64,000 nucleotides of DNA from Lepas anatifera (lineage: Eukaryota; Arthropoda; Thecostraca; Lepadidae), in assembly GCA_034440635.1 (NCBI GenBank), contig JAOTON010000961.1, positions 248,001-312,000 of the forward strand, given 5' to 3'. The position numbers and the translations under genes were made by a program. Under the pieces are notes generated by a model. The model did not search any database. It had not been told where the DNA came from and saw only the letters and a list, made by a program, of their open reading frames with translations. Below are positions 35,723 through 47,279 of the stretch, piece by piece (the stretch's first letter is position 1; every line of letters begins with the position of its first letter).

Positions 35723-38413
35723 GCTTCATCCTTCTGAGTTATTACCTCCGGCAATTTTTCGATATAGTTAGTGCAAACCCCTATTTTTTCCAATTGCTAG
35801 GTATATCTCCAAAACAAATCATGATATTGGTATAAAACACACGTCCTTGGAATTTTTAAGACCTGGATGATAATTTGACGGAGCCCAATTCAAAATTTAA
35901 GAAATAAAGACTTAAGTTTACTTGTGACCTGGGGCTACGTTATGCTCTATCATAACGATGGCACTAAAAGTTACAGATTTTCCTTTGGAAAAAATTGAAT
36001 TTGAGGTATCAGATTCTATCCCCCAAAAATTGGAGGCGGGTTTGTTCTTGAATTTGGTTAATTTTATTTTGAGATTACTACTGCAAACGCCTTATATCCA
36101 AGCGTTGCGTACTTTCAATGACATCACACTACCATGTTTATAAATGTATAAATCGTCACGTGGCCACCTGGGGCTGGCGGGGTCGAGAGGGGGCGGAGGT
36201 GAACTTTGACTGTTCTCCGTGGACGGCTACCTCTGGGACTAATGAAATATCAAACAGGGTTCTTCAGCGGATCTACAACATGGTCACCAAACTCAGTGCA
36301 AATCCCATTATCCTAGCTTTAAATCCGGTTATTTCTCAACATTTTTTTAATTGCCTTAAACGTGCTGTCTCGCCGTTAAGTTTTTCCTGCCATGATGAAT
36401 TGCATACTTATTATCACTAGGTTTAAGCATTTTGCCCCTTAAAATAGCAATGCGCGTTAATTATCATATCCTAGTCCTTCCCTGTCTACCTGGATTGTCG
36501 ATAACACTGTGTTGAGCACCACTCGCGAGGCGCACTCTCATTGCGATCTCATTATCGGCCCCTCCTCTCCCCCGATCTGGTTATCCCAATCGCCAAATAC
36601 AAATACGTCACTTCTGGGGGCGATTTCACGGCTGGTCGCCTGGGGCGGTGAGGGAGGGGAGATTAGCTGGATGCCGCCGGGGTCACGGTTCATCGCGCCT
36701 CGGGCGATAAAGGGCAGTCAGCAGGATCGGCAGCGGGCTGCGGTCAGCACGCCACGTGGCACCCCCTCCCCCTCCCCGCCACACTGTCGGCTCATAGGTA
36801 CGATCATCATCAGTCAAGAGACCTGTGGCGCAATTTTTAGGCTCGGTGCAAGCTCGAAAGTTTTGAGCAACAGTGCGTGACCGTACGTAGTAAGCTACAT
36901 AGGTACGAAAAATATCAATTTTTTTAGTATTTTGCATCAAATCAAGTTTTGCTTGAAAGTAAGAGCATTACAAGTGAAATATAATAATGAAATGTTATAA
37001 TGTTTTCATGCGTTATGTTTTTCTTCTCATGGGTAGTCTTAGAAACGGAATGATGGTATTTGCCACAGAGGGTATGTTCAGTATTTAGTTCATTTCTCTC
37101 CGATGTAGTTTTTCTAACTATATGATTTTGTAAAATGTGACCCGTCTTATTTGGCCTTGATAATGAGTGTCACCGAATACATTCGAAAGTACATATATAT
37201 TTAAATGGCTTTAAAAATTTATCTAACATCTGTAAGCTTGAACTTATAAGACTACATTTTTAAAGAACCCTACCAAATTAACAAGAAATGTTCTAATAAA
37301 AGTAAGAAAGCAATCAACAGAAACGTTGGAAAACAAAATAAACTTTCCAAAGGTGACTTTAGAATAGTATTCAATAACCCATATATATTGACTATCGAAA
37401 AATAAAATAACTATGCCTACGGAATATGCTGCGGAATCCTTTCGGAGAGTTCCAAGCTTCAGCGGGTTTTAGGGGAATGGAATATTGGAGGTAGAAAATA
37501 TTGCATTGGGGGTGCAACTGCATCTTCAAAAGTATTCAAGCTATGCCTTGGCTCAGATTTTTAATGCATTGACGATGTTCTGATAAGACCGGCTTTTAAA
37601 TGTGGAGAGGAGCCAGGTTTGTAGTTCCACCAGACCGCCGGGTTCGTTCACCGCTGCTGAGGTGCAGAGCTCACCCTGGTTTGGCCTCCGCCCTATGTAT
37701 CGCCCCGCGCATTGTAAATCGCTGTGCAAGCGCGGCGCCCCCTCCCCTCCCTCGCCCGGGGCGTCGCGATGACAATGGTAAAAAGTGCGTGCCAGCACAC
37801 CTGGAGCTTCGCCGCGCGCCGATTGGCTGTCGCCGGCGATTCTGGCCGCTGATTGGCGGACGGCACGTGCATCTGCACAGCCGTGGCTGGCGGCGGCGCT
37901 CAGTCGGGCGGGACACTAATCATGTTTGTCGCCATATGTGGAGCGATCTGTCCCTGAATTAGAGAGAAAGGGATCGCTGATTTCATGGAATCACACGTGC
38001 CCTTGGATTTCTTGTATCAGGAAGATGCGAGACGGCCGAGTAGCAACAGTACAGGTCCATTCTAGTTCCGCTCCTCATGACCTGTCTAACTTATCTGTTC
38101 CGTTTCTGACCTGGCTCTGACTCAGTTGCAGTTTGCAGCTGTTCTAAACTCGCGCCACCCCTTCCCCCAATTCCGAATGACTTGTTTTAACCTTACGATG
38201 ATGCTTGTACCTCCCTAACCAGAAGGAATACTTGATGCAGTGCTAACTCTGAACCTACACGTTCATGGGGATACTTCAGCCATTAAATGAGCACCTCAAA
38301 ATCAAGGTATCAAGGCCTAATAAGTTATTGAGCTTTCCCGGGCGAAGGAACATCCAGAACATGAGGGGCCCATATGGTTGTAGGGGAACGTGCCCATATA
38401 TCCCACAGTCCCT
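35723..38413. other. unassigned stretch, AT-rich with two GC patches
   Basis: No gene recognised. GC-rich patches at 36580-36800 and 37590-37920 have overlapping frames on both strands (up to 123 codons) without domains. Between them is AT-rich DNA with no structure that I could see. TTTTAAATG occurs at 37594. Confidence 0.4.
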
Positions 38414-39249
38414 TAGGGTAAGGGCGGGTAAGAGTACGCAGGAGATAAGAGTACGCAGCAGCTGTTTTGGCTACTTAGCAACCACTGAGATGGTGAATAC
38501 CCTGGTATAAAAAAGCAGGGCCAGTGCCTTGGCTGCTAAAAAAATTCAACGTGCTCCTGTTCTTTCCACGAGAGTACACAGCAAAATAAGTTTTTAGGCA
38601 CCCTTGTTGTAATATTTATTAACTAGATAAACTTGTAGACCATGCTTCTACTATCAAAACTATTGTATTACGGTCTGTCATCACTAAGAAAGCTGAGCTA
38701 GGAGTGTGCTCCAGGACCAGAACTCAGGCTAAAACGCCTGCCAACATGTTTATGAAGACTTCCTTCCCAAGAAGCATGTCCGGCAAGAGTACGTAGTAGA
38801 CCATTGGGCAAGAGTGCGCATGCTTAAGAGATAGAAAAATTTAATTTTCGCTCGGGACAGGGTCCGTAATTCATATTTGGAAAACCAAACGTTGCAACAT
38901 AGTTCTTGTATATTCAGAACGATATAAAATCATACAATCGCCTAGTTTGGCGACTAAAAGCTTCGCGACATGGCCTATGCACCCAAAGCACAGCGGGGCA
39001 TCAATGAGTACTCCAGCCTCCTCTCTTGCGTACTCTTACCGACCCACTCCGGCAAGAGCACGCACGTGACTTTTATTTTTGTTGGTCTCGTGGCGAGTTC
39101 CTTTCATATACATTGAGTTGAAACATGGACCATACATAGACAATTCTTCAGGCTAAACAACCACATAAAAATTTTAGCTGTTAAACTTATAGGAGAAAAG
39201 TGAAAGCCTCTAGAAAGTTAAGTGCGTACTCTTGTACGGACTTCCCCTA
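38414..39249. mobile_element. ~835-bp MITE with repeated AAGAGTACGCA
   Basis: Left end TAGGGTAAGGGCGGGTAAGA then GTACGCA; right end, minus strand, TAGGGGAAGTCCGTACAAGA then GTACGCA. They match at about 20 of 27 positions. Variants of the AAGAGTACGCA motif recur inside at about 38430, 38449, 38569, 38784, 38808, 39026 and 39053, in both orientations. The edges show TTAGGG and CCCCTATTA, so the target duplication (TA or a three-base TWA) is unclear. No coding. Confidence 0.65.
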
Positions 39250-39760
39250 TTACGCCTTATAGCAATAAAATGCCTCTAGATGACAGAAAATATCAATTAT
39301 GGTCGCATGAAGTCACTTGCCGCGCTCGGCGGTCTCGTCTTTACGTTAGTGCAGCATTTTGTGTTTGTGATCGCTGTGGTATCTTTTTCCGAAACTTTTT
39401 CTGAATGACCTGAATCATAGTATCAAGCGATTTCAAATGTCCTTTGTACTAAGGGGTTTTGCGTTTTCACATTCGATCCACACATCGTTGTGCTGTTGCA
39501 AAGATATAAAATTAACGGCCTGACACTCACAATAATAGAAAATTGTAAAAATGCCAAAAATGTTTATCAGTATTTCAACGTCATGCCTTCATCAGAATAA
39601 GGTTTGAATTCGAAAATATTTGTTAAACATTATAATTCTACCTTATAATGTGTGTCGATTAGGAGACCATGGTATATTACACCATCCCACCACACGCATC
39701 AAAAACCAAAATTTCCAAATAAAATTTTTACATGCTTGCAAGGACTCTGCAGAATGTAAG
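39250..39760. other. unassigned AT-rich stretch
   Basis: Nothing recognised; AT-rich throughout, with no frame longer than about 60 codons. Confidence 0.5.
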
Positions 39761-40794
39761 TTAACCCTCGCCCCACCGGGGGGGCCATCGATGGCCCCCT
39801 AAGGTTTTTCCGGGATAGCAGAAAAACGACGAGGCGCAGCACCGCGGTTGAGGGCTCTACCTCTCACTGCATCATTTTCCCATCATCCCTGAAATTTTTT
39901 ACCCCGGGTCATCCAAGGTCAGGTCACCAGACGAGGTCAACCAAGGTCACCTCACTTCACCTTTAGAGCTCTGTAAGAGCTACATTTCAAAGTCGATCGA
40001 TTTGAAACTTCCTACACTTCATGACCCCTCCAGGGTCTACAAGGTGTATATCCGGGATTTTTCGATTTCGTGCCCTGAGGTCAGGTCGCGAGGCGACCTC
40101 TCCCATTGGAAAAGCATGGGGAAAAGCTATTTCATGATATGAAAGCCACAAAAATGATTGCAAATACTCAGACTGCTCAGAACAACGTTTTTGGACACCC
40201 TTTCACGGATCCCAGGGTTCATATTTGCCCTTTGACTTTTCCAAGGTCATCCAAGGTCACCAGGGGTCAAACACAGTATTTTGACAATAACTTTTGACCT
40301 AATTGGGCTAGAGCGGTGAAACAAACACCACCGTGTTTGTCTTGTCACTGGCTTTCATTTGATATACGGCAAGGTCACTTTTTGACCTTTCGTGACCTCA
40401 GGTCATATTAGGTCACGAGGTGACCTCTGGCGGTCAAACCACTGGCGGGAGGTCTTTACGTTCCACATAGCGGAAAAAGTACTGGCAATTTGCTATCAAA
40501 TATACTTTACCAGGCCTCAATAGCTCTAATGACATAAGAGTTATGCCCAGTTTGCTTAATCATTGCATATTTGAGTGAAAATAGCCGATCTTGACCTAAT
40601 TTGACCTCTGGAGGTCAAACCATTGACCTGAGCACTAAAACATGCGAAGTAATTTCTTACTGAATTCACGCGAGGTTTCTATTGCACTTTGCAGATTTGC
40701 GCTAACGCCCATATTTTCGGAGTTAGAGGGGGGGCCATCGATGGCCCCCGGTGGGGCGAAGGTGGCGCCGGACCCCCGGTGGGGCGCGGGTTAA
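39761..40794 (+). mobile_element. family B TTAA element, copy 3 (best preserved)
   Basis: TTAA at 39761-39764 and 40791-40794. Outer repeats TTAACCCTCGCCCCACCGG and CCGGTGGGGCGCGGGTTAA. Perfect 20-bp palindromes at 39780-39799 and 40730-40749, both GGGGGCCATCGATGGCCCCC. By eye I count 18 AGGTCA/TGACCT hexamers in 1034 bp, including AGGTCATCCAAGGTCA and AGGTCATATTAGGTCA (direct repeats, spacer 4) and TGACCTCTGGAGGTCA. No ORF of note. Confidence 0.97.
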
Positions 40795-41879
40795 AGAACT
40801 AATAGAGATCAGAAACCTGAAGCTACGAATTAACAAACAGTTCACCTCGTGGTGCCTCCTCCAACCAGTGATACATATATCCACTTGGGTACAGCACTTA
40901 GGTTATCCCGTGGTCACTCATAATCCTCATAATAATAATCAATTATAATTAATTTTTGACCCAGAGATTCACCAATGTGATGCTTATTTCATGCACTGTG
41001 TGAATGCAAGTGTTCTATATGTTAGAGATGAGTCATACAAGGATCATGTTTGGATTGCCGTTCCCGAAAATGAAAATTGAATTTGAAAATCGTGTTCATG
41101 TCTGCTGGTCTGATGGCCTCTGAAAGCCGGTTTCGGGGTTCCACGAATGGAGAGCTCATTCGTTTCACACAGAACCTATGTTTGAAAAAAACAACTGGAA
41201 ATGAAATGGCGCATATTAGTTTAGCTAGAAAAATCAGGTACATACGTGGACACCTGCCCCTCCCCACCCCCAAAAAAAAACAAACAAACAAGAGAAGTGG
41301 TCGTTCAGGTATCAAATGGAGCCTCGCCTCGGAGGGACTTCCCTGAAAGTTATCTTCCCCTTAAGGACTCGCCTCTGAGGTCGCGCGTTTTGCGAAAAGG
41401 GTCTCGTTGTACTCGGAGGGACCCTCAAACAGTTGATGCAGCCGCCCTCTCGGGCATCTGCCCCGTTGATTCCATTGGTGGTGAAGCCACACAACTTCGT
41501 GTGGTTTGGGCCTTGACTTGGTCCTCGGTCTCATCTCTGAAAGAGGTGCAGAGAGCCCCCCCCTAAGCATCCAGAGGACCAGTTTCGGTGACGCCTTGCG
41601 ACCCGCGTCATAAGGCTCGGGTCCACGCTCACCACGAATTGGGTCACAAGGAAACTACCGGCTTGGACGTGAGATGCAGCACACGCTTCAATGATTGTTT
41701 TACTTTACAACCCCACAACTAATCATTACCTGACGACCGCCAGAACATCTTTAAAAGCAACATAAACGTCAAAACAGGATTATATTTTTCTCAGAGAAAT
41801 ATTTCTTTGTGCAGGTGGGACTCTGTGTCTGAGCATGCCTGCACGACACGGAATGCATATCTGGGGATACTTGCGCTTG
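40795..41879. other. unassigned stretch
   Basis: No gene recognised. A C/A-rich stretch CCCCACCCCC then A9 occurs at about 41263-41279. 41330-41570 is GC-richer, with overlapping frames on both strands and no domain. Confidence 0.4.
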
Positions 41880-43000
41880 TTCAGCCCATCTAATGCCGGT
41901 TCTTCGAGGACATTTAAAACCCGTCGCGCGCGGTGGCGTCACAGCTCTGATAAAGTGCTGGAGCTCGGCAGCCGGGCAGCCGCCGTCCGCTGTCACCATG
42001 GCAACTGCCGCAGCGCTCACTCTCACCTTCGACATTTGGCCAGCGCGGCCGGTGTGGCCGGTAAAAAGTGGCCTCTGGCCTTGGCCGGTGGCGACGGCTC
42101 GGTCTCGGAGCCGCCAACCAGCCGGTCAACCGGCAGTAAAAAAGAACGGCCGGCCGCTCGGACGATAGTTTGAATTTAAAGGTCGGCGGCTGCCGGCGCG
42201 ATGATTTCTGAGTGGGTGGCAGGTGGGGTAGCCGGTCCAGGGCCGCAGTGGGTGGTGCCGCCGGCGCTGGCGAGTCACCTGGAACACCTGCCGTTCCAGG
42301 CCGCACGCGCTGCAGCGCCGCAGCCGCCCCGGAACCCCGACCACGTGGTGGGTCACGTGACCTGGGCGCCGGCTGCTGCGGCGGCTCGCATCCTCTCGTT
42401 CCACAGAGCACGTGGCCGGCCGCACGGATTTAAAAGGCCACCTGGCCATCCCGGGCCGGCCGGGGCACGTGCGGCTACATTGAGATCCACTCAAAGGCGG
42501 GCAAATACACGGTGAACTGGAGCGAGACGGGACCGGCGTACCGACTGCAGCGTCGCCCTAACCAAATCAGGGCCCCAAATCACCCCCCTCCCCCTGGCCG
42601 CGCGGGCGAGATCTCCAGGGGGTGGGGTGGTAGTGTGAGCACAGGGGCGCTGCCGAAGGGACAAAGCGGTCGGCGCCGGCCGGCCGGCACATTCAGCTCG
42701 GCCCGCTTTGTTCCTGATTTGCCGTGCCACGTCTCCCAGCGGCGCTGTTTTGGTGTGGATCACTCCTGTGACGCGGGCGGGGACAGGAGGGCAACACCCC
42801 CGCCGCCGGTTCCAGCACACACACACACCTTGAGCGTGCGTTGGCGTGCAGCCGGCCTGAGACGCCGGTGATCCACAATGACCGCTCTGAGGCGCTGATC
42901 ACCTGCCGGGCCAACGCTTCCTGTGGCCTGCATTCAGAGCGCTGAGATTCGCCGCTGATCGGCTGCACCTCGGCCGGCGTCTCCGCCATCCGGGCCCGAC
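41880..43000. other. GC-rich island with TTTAAA boxes and four CACGTG sites
   Basis: TTTAAA at 41913-41918, 42175-42180 and 42429-42434. CACGTG E-boxes at 42342-42347, 42354-42359, 42409-42414 and 42466-42471. CpG-rich words such as CGGCCGGCCG occur throughout. Frames up to 165 codons (minus, 41914-42411) overlap several plus frames and show only Arg/Pro-rich low-complexity translation. A promoter-like island is possible; no transcript can be deduced. Confidence 0.4.
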
Positions 43001-43468
43001 GGTCCTCGGATGACTGTCAGACGGAGCTCGGATTGAGCGACATCTGAGACATGTTTGTCAGCTGCTGTACACTACGCACACGTACGCATGTTAATCTCAA
43101 TAGGAATTGGCGAATGTTCCAGCCGTTGGAGCGCGCAGCCTCAGCGATGAGGGCACAGCTCTTGGTCTTGAAAGCATCCAACGTGTTACGCATTCATAAT
43201 TTCAAACAGCATTGTTGCATGCGTGTTAAAAATTGACGTGTTTCTCAACATACATCTCGTATCAATCATCATCAGCATCTACATATATCATGCAAAGCTG
43301 CCAACCAAATTAGTAGTTCAGATACAAACCAGCGAGCTAATTTTCGGTTCATGAGATCACAGCTACATATTTTCAGTTTTCCACATATGCAGGCTGGCAT
43401 ATGAAAAAATAGCTCCCATAAATCCGATAAATACAAAAAATCGAGAGGTGGGCGCCGTTACCAATTTT

Positions 43469-44483
43469 TTAACCCTCGCCCCACCGGAGGGGGCCATCGA
43501 TGGCCCCTAAGGTTTTTCGGGATAGCAGAAAACGACGAGGCGCAGCACCGCGGTTGGGGGCTCTACCTCTCACTGCATCATTTTCCATCATCCTGAAATT
43601 TTTACCCGGGTCACCCAAGGTCAGGTCACCAGACGAGGTCAACCAAGGTCACCTCGCTTCACTTTAGAGCTCTGTAAGAGCTACATTTCAAAGTCGATCG
43701 ATTTGAAACTTCGTACACTTCATGACCCCTCCAGGGTCTACAAGGTGTATATCCGGGATTTTCGATTTCGTGCCTGAGGTCAGGTCACGGGGCGACCTCT
43801 CCATTGGAAAGCATGGGGAAAAGCTATTTCATGATATAAAAGCCACAAAAATGATTGCAAATACTCAGACTGCTCAGAACAACGTTTTTGGACACCCTTT
43901 CACGGATCCCAGGGGTCATATTTGCCTTTGACTTTTCAAGGTCATCCGAGGTCACCGGAGGTCAAAAACAGTATTTTGACCATAACTTTTGACCTAATTA
44001 AGCTAGAGCGATGGAAACAAACACCATCGTGTTTGTCTTGTCACTGGCTTTCATTTGATATACGGCAAGGTCACTTTTGACTTTTCGTGACCTCAGGACA
44101 TATTAGGTCACGAGGTGACCTCTGGCGGTCAAACCACTGGCGGGAGGTCTTTACGTTCCACATAGCGGAAAAAGTACAGGCAATTTGCTATCAAATGTAC
44201 TTTACCAGGCCTCAATAGCTCTAATGACATAAGAGTTATGCCCAGTTTGTTAATCATTGCATATTTGAGTGAAAACAGCCGATCTTGACCTAATTTGACC
44301 TCTGGAGGTCAAACCATTGACCTGAGCACTAAAACATGCGAAGTAATTTCTTACTGAATTCACGCGAGCTTTCTATTGCACTTTGCAGATTTGCGCTAAC
44401 GCCCATATTTTCGGAGTTAGAGGGGGCCATCGTGGCCCCGGTGGGGCGAAGGTGGCGCCGGACCCCGGTGGGGCGCGGGTTAA
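43469..44483 (+). mobile_element. family B TTAA element, copy 4
   Basis: TTAA at 43469-43472 and 44480-44483. The left palindrome is GGGGCCATCGATGGCCCC; the right one has lost a base pair (GGGGCCATCGTGGCCCC). Many single-base deletions in homopolymers compared with copy 3. The interior hexamer pattern is retained. No coding. Confidence 0.95.
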
Positions 44484-45117
44484 TCGCTACCACTACATCC
44501 ACCACATTGGCCAGATGAAACCGCTCCGGCTACCAGCGCGATCTTTTGAAAATCTACAAACCGCTGGCCGCTATCCCACTACCGCTGCTTTTTATTGCAA
44601 AGCGTACTAAGGCGCTACCCAAAAATATGTTTTCACTTATTTCATAATACATTTCAACGAAAGTTTTTGCTTGTTTATATTTATAATCGAAATGTAAAAT
44701 TTTCGTGTAAGCTATGAAAACAAAACCACATAAGAAAGCACTTTTTAATCTTCTATTGTCATCATATCGGAGAAAAACAAACCTTTCTCTCAATACCCAT
44801 CTCCTATTTTGGGGAGAAGCGGTTCCCTCAACAGTATGCCGGTATCGGTAGCACTCCTGAATTATTTTGAGTCAACTACTCGCTACTTCTCTATTTTTGG
44901 CTATATACACCACTACCACTACTCGCTACGGTTTGGAGAGTCCGCAAGTAGCGGAGTAGCGGACTTCAGTAGCGGATCGCCAGACTCGGAAAAATTCGAA
45001 TCGCAAGCGTCCCACAACGAAACTTTGCAGTAAATCAGTAATTTGAAAAGTTCACTCAGGGCTTAGATAGGTATTGATAGTAGGAGGTTAGGTTGGAATG
45101 GCCCTCCGAAACTTGCA
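44484..45117. other. stretch with recurring TAGCGG / CCGCTA
   Basis: CGCTACCACTACATCC at 44484, GGCCGCTATCCCACTACCGC near 44560, then CCACTACCACTACTCGCTACG and AGTAGCGGAGTAGCGGACTT followed by AGTAGCGG at about 44912-44978. This looks like subterminal repeats of a hAT-like element, but no ends or target duplication could be fixed. Between them the DNA is AT-rich. Confidence 0.4.
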
Positions 45118-45119
45118 GA

Positions 45120-45428
45120 TCAAATGCGGATCCAGGATCGCTGATGGGGGCACCTTGCCAGGGGTGCTCTCCGAACCAAGGGGACGCCACCTTTGGCCGG
45201 CGGAAACTATCAGGTGGACGCCAAATCCTATCGCGGGCGCCAATTTTCGCATTCTGTGGGGAGGGGGAGGTGGGACACGACATTGCAGGGGCGTCATCAA
45301 CCCTTCAGAGGAGCGCGCTCCTCTGAAGGGTTGATGAAGCTCGAGCGCCGTGATCATCTTAGTGGATGCCAATGATGGATCAGAGGGGCACCTGCCCCTC
45401 CCCTTTGCCCTCCTCTGAATCCCCTATG
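45120..45428 (+). mobile_element. CGGATCC MITE, copy 2, with internal palindrome
   Basis: Starts near AAATGCGGATCCAGGATCGC and ends CTGAATCCCCTATG. Shares ACTATCAGGTGGACGCCAAA and the GGCGCCAATTTTCGCATTCT region with the copies at 29702 and 60820. It is longer than the 248-bp copy, partly because of the 44-bp palindrome at 45294-45337. Target duplication not identified. Confidence 0.75.
45294..45337. repeat. 44-bp perfect palindrome
   Basis: TCATCAACCCTTCAGAGGAG plus CG, followed immediately by its exact reverse complement, with no spacer. It corresponds to the stretch of the MITE that reads CATCGACCATTCAGGGGG in the 29.7-kb copy, so it is a head-to-head inversion of element sequence. Confidence 0.95.
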
Positions 45429-46182
45429 TTACATATTTCTGTTAAATTGGGGAAATGTGAAAGTGGTTTCTGTAGCATAAGCCAAAATTAACAATGAACA
45501 AAAACTCATAAGTTTTGTTTTACAGTAGGCGGTTTTCCAGTGCATTTAGTGCGTACAAACTGGGGACAATTACTCGTCTGCAGGACCTTCTGACCTGACC
45601 TGAGGCTCTTTTAAATTTCCCACCTGGAAACTCGTGCTCCTTTCATTCTAATGAACTTCAGAACTAAGCTACGACATTTTCTGGACGTCGTCATGCTTTC
45701 TGACCACGTCAACCATACCGCGTAAGAAGCTGGAGTGCATCAGAAAGAAAACTAGTGTCGGTTTGATTGCTAAGATATGCTATTTCAGCCCTGAGAAGTG
45801 TCTTTTTTTCTTTTTGGACCGCAGTGAAACGTTGAGAAGAATGCACATAAGTTTTAAGTGAATGGAAGGCTGAAGATTCATTAAGTACCATTTGCCCACT
45901 TTTCATCTTTGGTGACGTGAAGCGCCCGAAATGAGCAAATATTTATATGTGTTGCGAGAACTTCAACAAGTTTTTAGAGATGGATAAAAATCATAATTAC
46001 GAGAAATATGAGGACATAATTAGATCACATATATGTGCAGCACGAAACCCAAGCATTGAAACTATTTCGGCGACACATCACTTTGCGACTTTCTGATAAC
46101 GCGCTTTCCTAATTAAATCAAGGCAAACAAATTATACCAATGATTCACGTGAACGTAACGTAGGGTCATTATGTATTATACG
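45429..46182. other. unassigned AT-rich stretch
   Basis: Nothing recognised. A 65-codon minus frame (45709-45906) has no domain. Confidence 0.5.
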
Positions 46183-46193
46183 TATATATATAT

Positions 46194-46284
<91 letters not shown>

Positions 46285-46292
46285 GTATATGT
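46183..46292. repeat. (TA)n microsatellite, about 110 bp
   Basis: An imperfect start, then about 35 uninterrupted AT dinucleotides, then ATGTATATGTATATG. The poly-Ile/Tyr frames across it are artefacts. Confidence 0.97.
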
Positions 46293-47279
46293 CACGGAAG
46301 TTTCACATTTAGATGTTTTTCTTTGTAGTTTTTCGAGTTTTCGTATCGTTCTTCTGTTATCGGGTGAAAGGTTATGTAAAATGTTACCAAAGTTCATAAA
46401 TTTCAACTGGTTTCTATTGCGTCTCGCAATCATTATCGAGAATAATACATATTTTTCAGCTCACAGTTCAAACATTCATCTTTGAAAAATACCATTGCAT
46501 AAAACGAGCTTGATAACACAGACACTTTCAGTTACCGTACACTACCTTTACGACATGTAGAAAATATCAACACTTCATAGCTGTTAAGACATAAGCAATT
46601 ACATTAACACAACGTAGAAAAAACAAAAGCTAACATAAAAACACACACTATATATATCAAAGCACACATAACGTAAGAATGGAAACAGTCTCTCTATTAT
46701 TGAATCGTATCAGGGGCTCAGCACTGCCGGCCCGTCTCTCGCAGAGAAAAGAGCATATACTATGACTGCGCGCCAGAGGCCAATTTTTCTTCCTACTCCC
46801 AATTTGGTGAATAAGAGAAGTGCGCACTCAAACCACACTGGCGCTGGAGCTCTGTCCTGGTCGGATATAGACCGCGGAGTCAGTCGGCAATGACACTGAT
46901 CTATTTGGAACATGACCGGTTCATTCGGCTGCCCACCGACCCACCGGCTGTCCAGAAAAGCAGCGAAACATCTGAATGTCTAGCACCTGGAACTGCCTCC
47001 GAGTCACCATCTCCTCTGAATTACTAACGGTACTGGGATAGAAGGTGGTCCTCCTGGCCAGTTCATCTTAGCATACACACTTGCATACCTGACTGTGGTT
47101 CTTCAGCTAAAGCTTACTCCATGAATGCTTTGCTGAACGTCGGGCTCATGGGCACTTTCATTCGGCAAAAAGATAAACAGGCCATCAGACGCACACGTGT
47201 GAGGTCCAGACCAAAGACCGGCACTCCTGCTCAGCCGCTGGGACCTTTGTCGGCGCCAGTGAGACGTATGCGTCGCGTC
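46293..47279. other. unassigned stretch
   Basis: AT-rich to about 46700, then average composition. No gene, RNA or repeat recognised. Confidence 0.45.

Noticed and set aside
38400..39250. LTR or satellite interpretation of the AAGAGTACGCA motif
   Set aside because: Motif copies are irregularly spaced and in both orientations, with inverted ends, which fits a DNA element better than a tandem array or LTR.
29496..44483. Idea that the local piggyBac mobilised families A and B
   Set aside because: Its ends (CCTCTTGAGG) do not resemble the outer repeats of either family, and it is flanked by ATAA; another helper is needed.
46171..46485. 104-codon plus and 85-codon minus frames at 46.2-46.4 kb
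   Set aside because: Mostly poly Ile/Tyr translation of the TA microsatellite.
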